Shown one piece after another: positions 57,239-64,000 of a stretch of DNA of 64,000 nt. The notes beneath the pieces were generated by a model that made no database searches, was not told the DNA's origin, and saw nothing but the letters and a program-made list of their open reading frames with translations. The position numbers and the translations under genes are program-made. The first letter of the stretch is position 1, and each line of letters starts with the position of its first letter. Origin of the DNA: Pristionchus mayeri (Eukaryota; Nematoda; Chromadorea; Rhabditida; Neodiplogasteridae); the NCBI GenBank assembly GCA_036245805.1, contig BTRK01000005.1, forward strand, positions 40,653,469 through 40,717,468, written 5' to 3'.

Positions 57239-57314
57239 TTAGTCGTTGCGGCGTTCTGCAAGAATTACAATGTCTTCATTTATCGAACTCTTGCAGAACG
57301 CTGCAGCGACTATT
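57239..57314. repeat. Hairpin repeat in RING2 last intron
   Basis: TTAGTCGTTGCGGCGTTCTG and the inverse TTGCAGAACGCTGCAGCGAC flank a short loop. Same family and same intron position as 51814-51944 in RING1. Confidence 0.65.
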
Positions 57315-57599
57315 TGCGAATTTTGTGTACAAATGAGACGGGGCTACTCGAATAACGAACTATCTAACCAGGACAAGGAATGCTGTGAGCATGCGAGCTG
57401 TAGTAGCAGCAAGGGCCGCTCGTGAGCTGAGGAGAACTGAGCTCGCAGGACGCATATGTGCATATCGTCTGCCAAGAGTACTAGGTGAGCGCCGTTAGTG
57501 ACCCTGGGGGCGTTAGATTCGAGGTGACACCCGTACACAACCAAATCCATCACGAGCTATCGAAGACTAGATGTGCATTGCCGAGTGGTCTGACTCTCC

Positions 57600-57660
57600 A
57601 TATCATGCACTCTCTCGCTTACTCTGATCGACGAGAGAGCGTGCGGTTTGGAGAGAGTCA
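57600..57660. repeat. CTCTCTCG / CGAGAGAG hairpin, clearest dispersed copy
   Basis: CATGCACTCTCTCGCTTACT / GATCGACGAGAGAGCG form a hairpin with the downstream motif GAGAGTCAGACGATTCCTCGC. Related copies: about 7865-7950 and mirror 46195-46270 (nearly the same downstream motif), 21330-21365 and mirror, 53912-53945, and the start of the ORF at about 405-437. Confidence 0.6.
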
Positions 57661-57843
57661 GACGATTCCTCGCATTACCCCTATACTGAACCTGGCGGAT
57701 AAATAAACGAATGGAACTGAATAGGTGGCGTGATTGAGATCGATCTATCGCATAACGAACTCTCGAGAGCGCTCGATCGCGTGATCCAAAACTCTCTCCG
57801 TCTTGCTGCTGCAGAAAGAAGAAGAGCATCGTGATCAAAACTA

Positions 57844-57990
57844 GGGTTCCCGAATTGGGCGTAATTGGGCGTCTTTTGAACCATTTTTAGATATGTTTCC
57901 TGTGCCATATATAATAATACTATATATTGTACATGATACATAGCCAAAAATGATTCAAAAGATCCCCAATTTCGCCAAATTGGGGAACCC
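57844..57990. mobile_element. Palindromic TA-flanked MITE (147 bp)
   Basis: GGGTTCCCGAATTGGGC at the left pairs with CCAAATTGGGGAACCC at the right, bounded by TA at 57842-57843 and 57991-57992. Inverted similarity extends inward (CTTTTGAACCATTTTT / AAAAATGATTCAAAAG). Noncoding. Confidence 0.7.
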
Positions 57991-57992
57991 TA

Positions 57993-59427
57993 ATCAAAAC
58001 ATTAATTGTCTTATCTAGTGTTAGTTCTCATGGAAATGAGTTCAAATTTGAATTTCCACCAGCGCGTATCTCCATTCTCCGTGTAACTAGAGACTTGAAA
58101 TTCTGTTACTAAGATACAGATACAGCTTAAACTAGTTTTTTTACCAAGGATTTTGTAAGTAATCTTCGTGAAAGATCACCCCTAGGGACATCTTAAAATC
58201 ACCAGTTTTTTGTTCGCTTTACAGCCTCTAGTCGTTTTTGAAAATCGTACCATTTCAGAATCACCTGGCCCTCGATGTGTACTCTAAATTCCGAATGTTC
58301 CTTCTCTCTATCTCCCTCTCTGACTAATGTGATCGACAGATCTTTCGTGATTTTCTCGTATTCAGCTCATGATGCCAAATTAATGTCTGGAGACCTATTT
58401 GGGGCGTTATGGGAATAATTGATCGGAATTGAAGACGGGAGTCGGAATGTGGGTGATGTCCTGGTAATGTTATTTGTGATCATGGATGTATTTCCTGGGA
58501 AGTCTATGTTGCATTGGTCGCCCCTGCAGCCGCACAAACAGCAAACTTACACCACAAACAGGGGAAAGATAGTATTGTATCTAACCGTGTCGCAGTAGGC
58601 CCGTGTGGGCGTTCTAGAACCCTGTTTGATTGTGTGTCAGCTTGAAAGTGCAACGCACAGCAGTCTGAGGCGATTACGGGCACACGAGTACCCGGGCGGA
58701 ATGAGCAGACCATGATAATAATAATTTATCATGTTATTAGGCACAAGAAAATAGATTATGAAACGTAAGAAACGAAGAAAAACATGAGATACGATGTCGC
58801 AACTAGGCCACCATGCGTCCGGACTGTGTACAATACATGCATAGCAAAATTAACGAAAAACCAAAGGGATACGGATAGAACATCAAAGCCAAAACGTTAA
58901 TAATGAGAGCCGCAAATTGTGCATATCCACAAATTTCAATAAGCCAGTGCAATTTTTTTTAATTTTTGGGTTTCCTTAAAACGCGTTCTCTGTAAGAACG
59001 CAGTGTAACGGTCAGATAGTGGCACAACTCCGTCAAAATGATCGCACGGTGCTCAAACTTTCAGTATGTGACCACTAGGGACAAATAAAGTTTCCACCGG
59101 AAGTTGGAGCCCAAATTCCAATTTTGACTTACAAAAATCGATAATTTTAAATTTTGGATTTCGGCCTCGTGATATATCATCACGAGTCAGTGGAGGTGCG
59201 TGGGAACAATTTTCAATTTTTATTTTTTGTTTGGCTTCATATTATGGTACGAAAATACACTAGAGGCAACATCTCGAAAAAACTAGGTCATATGTTCCAG
59301 AGCCGGCTTTTAGGAAACTTCCGGTTTTGCATCCGGCTCTACACTAACTACTGTCCTTTACAATAAAAAAATAAAAAAGTGCATTTTTGGGGGACTTTTT
59401 TTACAATTTCTGTCCGAATGTCGCAAA
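57993..59427. other. Gene-free stretch before the zinc-finger ORF
   Basis: I see no exon I would support. The 69-codon minus ORF at 58504-58713 is Cys-rich but has no family resemblance. From about 59160 to 59340 the sequence (ATCACGAGTCAGTGGAGGTG ... CCAGAGCCGGCTTTTAGGAA) belongs to the repeat that forms the palindrome at 61-64 kb. Confidence 0.4.
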
Positions 59428-60671
59428 GTGCGATTTTCGTCAAAAATATTTTTTTTCAGATTTTCTTTCAAACTTTACCAGTTTATCAATATGTTGTTGA
59501 GAGTTCCAGGAAGTGTAGTATTTCTCCATTTTAGGCTTGTCAGTGATGAGTTGTCGACGTTTTTTTTGCCCAAAAATGCTTCAAAACTCACCTTGTGGTC
59601 TCCAAGCGCGGTGGAAAACTCGCTAGTGCAGAAGTCAACCAGCTGGATAGGAAGGTCATTGCCAACTCGACCGACATTTTGGCATGTTCCTAAGGAGACA
59701 AGTAGCCCTATCGAAGAAGAACCGAATGATCGGGAGGACGATATCGTCCAGCCCAGCAGTCCCTCCTCGGTTCATGCCACTGGAATGCAATCCACGTCGC
59801 TGTTCTACTGCGAATGCGGTGCTTCCTTCATTCGATGGTTGAATTATCTGAAGCATCTTGACGAAGGGAATCATAAGATATGCCCCGAACACATCAAGAT
59901 CCGTGATAGGGCACTCGGATTGTATATGAGATCAATTGAAGAAAATCTGACCCTAGTCCCGATTTCGTCAGCCTCAGAAGTCCTTAAGGCCATGAATAAA
60001 GCGATAAAGGGAGTATCTGCTCCAGAACTTCCCGAAGGATGGGCAATGGGATCTGGAAGGAAGACTGGACGATATCCTGAGACCACAAAAGCGTACTTAA
60101 AGGGGGTGCTCCAGGAAATGAATGTTAGGGAGTCCCACCACGAAAATTCTGCGCTCTCAATGGGAAACTGTTGCGAAATTACCCCGAGAAAGAGGCGAGA
60201 AATAAGAAGAGTGAATGAAACATAAATGAACAAGCCACTTTCCTGCGCTTTCAATGAACTTTGCGAGTATGTAAATAACCTCAGAGTTGTCTGTGGAACT
60301 TCGTACATAGTGATTTCGGATCGGGTGAGTGGCCTCGTCAATATCCACACTATCACTATGGGTGGCTGAACATTCCCCGGAGCACTCCTTTAAAGAAAAA
60401 GTTTAATGAATTCGCTGCAGCGGGAAGGAAGCTGAAGGCTGATGTGGCAGAGGGATTGATGAGAGCATATCGATTCATTGAACCAAAGGATTGGATGACG
60501 AGAAACCAGTTGAAGAATTACATCAACACACTCTTATCAGAAATGCCGAAGCTGAGAGTGTTCAGAAGAGCAGCGGAGCCAGATGAAGATGATGATCATG
60601 ACTTCCATGAGGAAGTGGAAGTGGAACCACAGGAAGAGGACTTCTTTTTCTGGGGGGCGGACAAAGCCTAA
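59428..60671 (+). pseudogene. C2H2-like zinc-finger protein ORF split by TTAA element
   Basis: The first part (to about 60100) contains a zinc-finger-like motif CECGASFIRWLNYLKHLDEGNH (C-x-C-x12-H-x5-H), then IRDRALGLYMRSIEENL and an acidic linker. The part after 60393 continues as KFNEFAAAGRKLKADVAEG ... WMTRNQLKNYINTLL ... and an Asp/Glu-rich tail ending FFFWGADKA. The two are separated by a 289 bp TTAA element that carries its own stops. Removing the element and one TTAA joins TTA-AAG-AAA-AAG in frame (AYLKKKFNEF). The true start is uncertain; the first 60 or so residues are hydrophobic and may be intron or repeat. Function unknown; possibly a nuclear DNA-binding protein. Confidence 0.65.
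60101..60389. mobile_element. TTAA-flanked MITE disrupting zinc-finger ORF
   Basis: 289 bp between TTAA at 60097-60100 and 60390-60393. Ends AGGGGGTGCTCCAGGAAATG and CATTCCCCGGAGCACTCCT. Interior matches 52000-52299 (GAATGTTAGGGAGTCCCAC, CTCAATGGGAAACTG, CCGAGAAAGAGGCGAG). Its insertion breaks an otherwise continuous reading frame. Confidence 0.85.
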
Positions 60672-60766
60672 ATGACCAAAAGCTCAAAAAATCGCATCGC
60701 GCTGGGACGTTGAGATAGGAACTTGGAAGTTATAGCATTGCAACAAGTATGCTCTCCTCTACATCA

Positions 60767-61066
60767 CCATAGTTAGATCTCCCAACTAGGTGATCGTGAG
60801 ATCACTCCATATCTATGTATAGGGGTTCATGCTTCAAAATTAAAAATTTTAGAGAAGATATCTGAATAGATGAACACAAAAAACCGTAATTAATCAATAC
60901 CCATGTCACTTGGGAGCAGTAGTTTATGGGGCACTGGAACACCGATTGGATACTTCATGTAGGGTTTATCTAACCCTCATGTTCCACTCAAATTCTCAAT
61001 TTTGGACCATGAACATAGATATGGAGTGAAACTCATGATCGCCTAGTTAGGAGATCTAACTATGGC
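60767..61066. repeat. Inverted-repeat element (CCATAGTTAGATCTCC ends)
   Basis: CCATAGTTAGATCTCCCAAC at the left and GGAGATCTAACTATGG at the right, with inner pairing CTCCATATCTATG / CATAGATATGGAG. About 300 bp, noncoding, abutting the large palindrome that follows. Confidence 0.65.
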
Positions 61067-64000
61067 GGAAAACCCTCGATTCAGCTCATATAAAAAATGT
61101 TTTCACCATCACGAAGGAAACTTACAGTGGGTTTTCTTTTCAAAAAATGAAATGATAAGTCTTCATACATCTATGAAAAATATAAAATCAAAAATCGAGA
61201 GGGGGAGTAGTTTCGATATTTCGCATCAAATGTGTATGGGTGACGAAGCATGACGACACAATTCTATCTAGTGTACCCTAACGTATCATTCATTGAGAAA
61301 TATCTGCTATTAATTAGTTTTCTGAATGTTGCAATTAATTTGGCACTGAAAAATTCGAAGTTTCGTGAAGTTTAAAAAATCGATTTTTTTCGATTTATCG
61401 CATTTTTACACGTCTCAAAATCAAGATTCTTAATCATACACCGACACTGACTATATAAATAATTTAGTATACCCCGAAAATAGTCAAAATATTTTAGAAA
61501 CAAACTCACACATCCTAAATTCTAGAAATATTCACACGAACATGCCTTCTCGGGAGTTGTGGAAAATTGGAAGTTCCTTTTTTTACCAGTGTTATGTGGT
61601 TATCGATAAGTTTTGAATTAGAATATTGGTTACATGGCGTGAAGTGTTTAACTAATCATGAAATATTTACATATTTCACAATTTCAGAAAATCGACATCT
61701 TCTGAATTGTCCATTTTGAACTCACTTTCAAAAACTGTTGTCGTTAGTTATATTGCTTACTTTTTTAACTCATCACGTCAAATCCCTACTATTCCAATTA
61801 AAAACTTATCGAACTTATCGACCACATAACACTGGTAAAAAAAGGAACTTCCAATTTTCCGCAACTCCCGAGAAGGCATGTTCGTGTGAATATTTCTAGA
61901 ATTTAAGATGTGTGAGCTGGTTGTGTCTAAAATATTTTGACTATTTTCGAAGTATACTAAATTATGTATCACGTGTATCACGAGTCAGTGGATGAAAAAT
62001 AGGCCCCTCGGGAACATTTCGAAAATTTGTTCCACGAATTTGGCCCATACTATGGTAGAATAATACCCTGGAGTGATGATTTCGAAAAATATAAGTCATT
62101 TGTCCCAGAGCCGGCTTTTAGGAATTTTCCGGTGTTGTACCGTATATCTGCTCCCAGTTGAGCTAGAAAGGTGGTATTGGGCTTAAAATGTGTGGAAAAT
62201 TATTTCGAACAACTTTTATGTTTAGAGCTTTTGTGTGTGACGCCAACTGAAAATGTTATGGTAAAAAGTCCATTTTTTCAATCAAAAAATATTTTTTTTC
62301 GACATCACGCAGGAAACTTGCAGCGGATTTTCTTTGCATATTTCAAAAGAAGAAGTCAACCTGCATTACATAAAAAAATAGCAAAGAAATTCAAGGGTAG
62401 ATTTGCATTGTAATTTTGGGTCAAAAGTGGAAGTTTGGTATCGCAAAAATCATTGTTTTCAACTTATTTATTTCAATCTTTAAACACCGTAAATATATGC
62501 AATACGAATTTAAAAGTTCATAAAAATTGCCAGGAGAACATTTGGAAAGAATTTGAACGATAATGATTTTTGATAATGAATAATGAATACGATAATGAAT
62601 AATGATTTTTGCGATTTTGCCAAAGTTCCACTTTTGGCCCAAAATTACAATGCAAATCTACCCTTGAATTTCTTTGCAAATTTTTAATATAATGTAGGCT
62701 GACTTCTCCTTTTGAAATATGCAAAGAAAATCCACTGCAAGTTTCCTGCGTGATGTCGAAAAAATTTATTTTTTGCTTGAAAAAATGGACTTTTTACCAT
62801 AACATTTTCAATTGGCATCACACTCAAAAGCTCTCAACATAAAAGTTGTTCAAAATAATTTTCCACACATTTTAATACCACCTTCCCAATACCACCTTTC
62901 TAGCTCAACTGGGAGCAGATATACGGTACAAAACCGGAATGCGGAATTTTCGGGTTTGCTCCCCTAAGAGAAAGGACCAACAACTTTGGAATCTATATTG
63001 AGAAAACCAAATCCACACCTCGATATCATTGTTTTTCTCGTAGAGTTGCTAGGATTTTAAACGCTCTCCCCACCCATGTATGTCATCCCCCAGCATACCT
63101 GTCTTTAAGAGGAGATTGATAACTCTAGAATTTGATTTTCGGAAATATATTTTCCAATAGTATTCCCTCCTTCCACTACCTTACCACATTCCTTCACTCT
63201 CACCCCTCCCCCCTTATGAGATCCCCTGACGCTGGATCTCGGAGCAGAGTCTACCTGGTCTACCTCGAGTGCCTCCTCCTCGATAAAACTCCCCATCAGA
63301 CCAGACGAAGACAGATGAGACCAGCCGATTGGATCTTCGCATTTTACGATTGCACCTCCTTCCCCCTCATTCCCCCCTTCCTATCGTATTCGACCTCAGT
63401 GTGAGGAGAATCAACTCTCTTGTATCATAACACATAAGTAATTATTCGTATTTCGTTGCGCCGCCGAGCGTAGATAAAATATATATATAATTCCTAAAAG
63501 CCGGCTCTGGGAAAAAATGACCTATATTTTTCGAAATCATCACTCCAGGGTATTATACTACATTAGTATGGGCCAAATTCGTGATACAAATTTTCAAAAT
63601 GTTTCCGCACACCTCCACTGACTCGTGATACGTGTGGTATATAGTTAGTGTCGGTGTATGATTAAGAATCTTGATTTTTAGACGTGTAAAAATGCGATAT
63701 ATCGAGTTCGAAAAAATCAATTTTTTAAACTTCACGAAACTTTGAATTTTTCAGTGCCAAATTATTGCAAAATTCAGAAAACTAATTAATAGCAGATATT
63801 TCTCAATGAATGATACGTTAGGGTACACTAGATAGAATTTTGCCGTCATGCTTCGTCTCCCTTGCACATTTGATGCGAAATATCGAAACTACTCCCTATT
63901 TTCGATTTTATATTTTTCATAGATGTATGAAGACTTATCCTTTCATTTTTTTGAAAAGAAAACCCACTGTAAGTTTCCTGCGTGATGGTGAAAACATTTT
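61067..64000. repeat. Second large palindrome, runs off the window
   Basis: 61067-62550 pairs with 62550-64000. Examples: GACGAAGCATGACG (61242) with CGTCATGCTTCGTC (63844); AGCCGGCTTTTAGGAA (62110) with TTCCTAAAAGCCGGCT (63492); CTCCCAGTTGAGCTAGAAAG (62152) with CTTTCTAGCTCAACTGGGAG (62900). Smaller inverted repeats are nested at 61540-61615 / 61795-61880. The right arm contains the solo-LTR-like repeat at 63229-63482, which the left lacks. No gene is seen in it. Confidence 0.85.
63229..63482 (+). repeat. Dispersed repeat, possible solo LTR, third location
   Basis: Similar to 34355-34614: CTCGGAGCAGAGTCTACCTG, ACGAAGACAGATGAGACCAG, CTCAGTGTGAGGAGAATC and GAGCGTAGATAAAATATA occur in the same order and spacing, but with many substitutions between. 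It sits in only one arm of the second palindrome, so it entered after that palindrome formed or replaced part of it. Confidence 0.5.

Larger units (their letters stand above)
55574..57837 (+). pseudogene. RING2: 5'-truncated paralogue of RING1
   Basis: Exons matching RING1 in order, length and phase: 55574-55681 (36 codons, EATFTVSCPTCRQRVTLIKTG...GWNNN, aligned to RING1 51045-51152), 57092-57189 (98 nt, as in RING1 51668-51765), 57372-about 57480 (TRNAVSMRAVVAARAAR), and about 57756-57837 (LSRALDRVIQNSLRL, stop). I do not find the CAIC and CNHAFH exons upstream, so only the last Cys pair of the RING remains and the product could not form a zinc-binding RING. It may be a pseudogene or a gene with a different first half. 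A foldback (55911-56296) and other repeats fill the 1.4 kb intron. Confidence 0.7.

Noticed and set aside
58504..58713. Possible small RNA gene or Cys-rich ORF on the minus strand
   Set aside because: A short GCAGGGGCGACCAAT stretch recalls U1 snRNA, but the rest does not match, and the ORF has no support.
1..64000. CRISPR arrays, bacterial operons, rRNA genes
   Set aside because: No regularly spaced repeats, no prokaryotic gene layout and no rRNA-like sequence were seen.

Overview
The window reads as eukaryotic DNA from a nematode, most likely a rhabditid or diplogastrid; the species cannot be fixed from sequence alone. Supporting signs are small exons split by short introns (one of 43 bp, one of about 46 bp) with T-rich CAG acceptors, secreted C-type lectin plus CUB genes, an EndoU-type secreted RNase gene, a DD37D (maT) Tc1/mariner element, and many foldback repeats carrying GC-rich cores and short TA- or TTAA-flanked elements. 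There is no bacterial operon architecture and there are no long ORFs except the transposase and one zinc-finger protein.

The dominant feature is a giant inverted duplication. About 19.5 kb (6131-25674) is repeated in reverse orientation at 28429-48020, around an asymmetric 2.75 kb spacer. The arms are nearly identical but not perfectly so: I see substitutions and indels of 23, 20 and 4 bp. Each arm carries, from outside in, a multi-pass membrane protein gene, a tRNA-like foldback, a TA-flanked element of about 0.8 kb, two tandem lectin/CUB genes (A and B, reading toward the centre) and the first exon of a secreted EndoU gene. The spacer holds the rest of the EndoU gene in scrambled order and mixed orientation, so the palindrome centre lies inside a broken EndoU locus. 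The right arm runs out inside the membrane-protein gene, which continues to about 48.9 kb. The left arm ends at the same point and carries a copy lacking the 3' half. The left edge directly abuts half of a GC-cored foldback element.

Left flank (1-6130): a minus-strand gene fragment at the start, two foldback elements, an apparently intact 1.29 kb maT transposon with its 342-codon transposase, and a decayed fragment related to the window-start exon.

Right flank (48-64 kb): the unduplicated end of the membrane-protein gene; a RING-H2 plus coiled-coil gene (50.4-52.5 kb) and a 5'-truncated paralogue (55.6-57.8 kb); several short hairpin elements; a C2H2-like zinc-finger ORF split by a TTAA-flanked element whose precise removal would restore the frame (59.4-60.7 kb); and a second large palindrome from 61 kb to beyond the window end.

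The lectin/CUB and EndoU products look secreted, and the RING-H2 proteins look like ubiquitin ligases. I see no pathway linking them. The strongest theme is structural: palindromes at every scale, with gene duplication and breakage at their edges.
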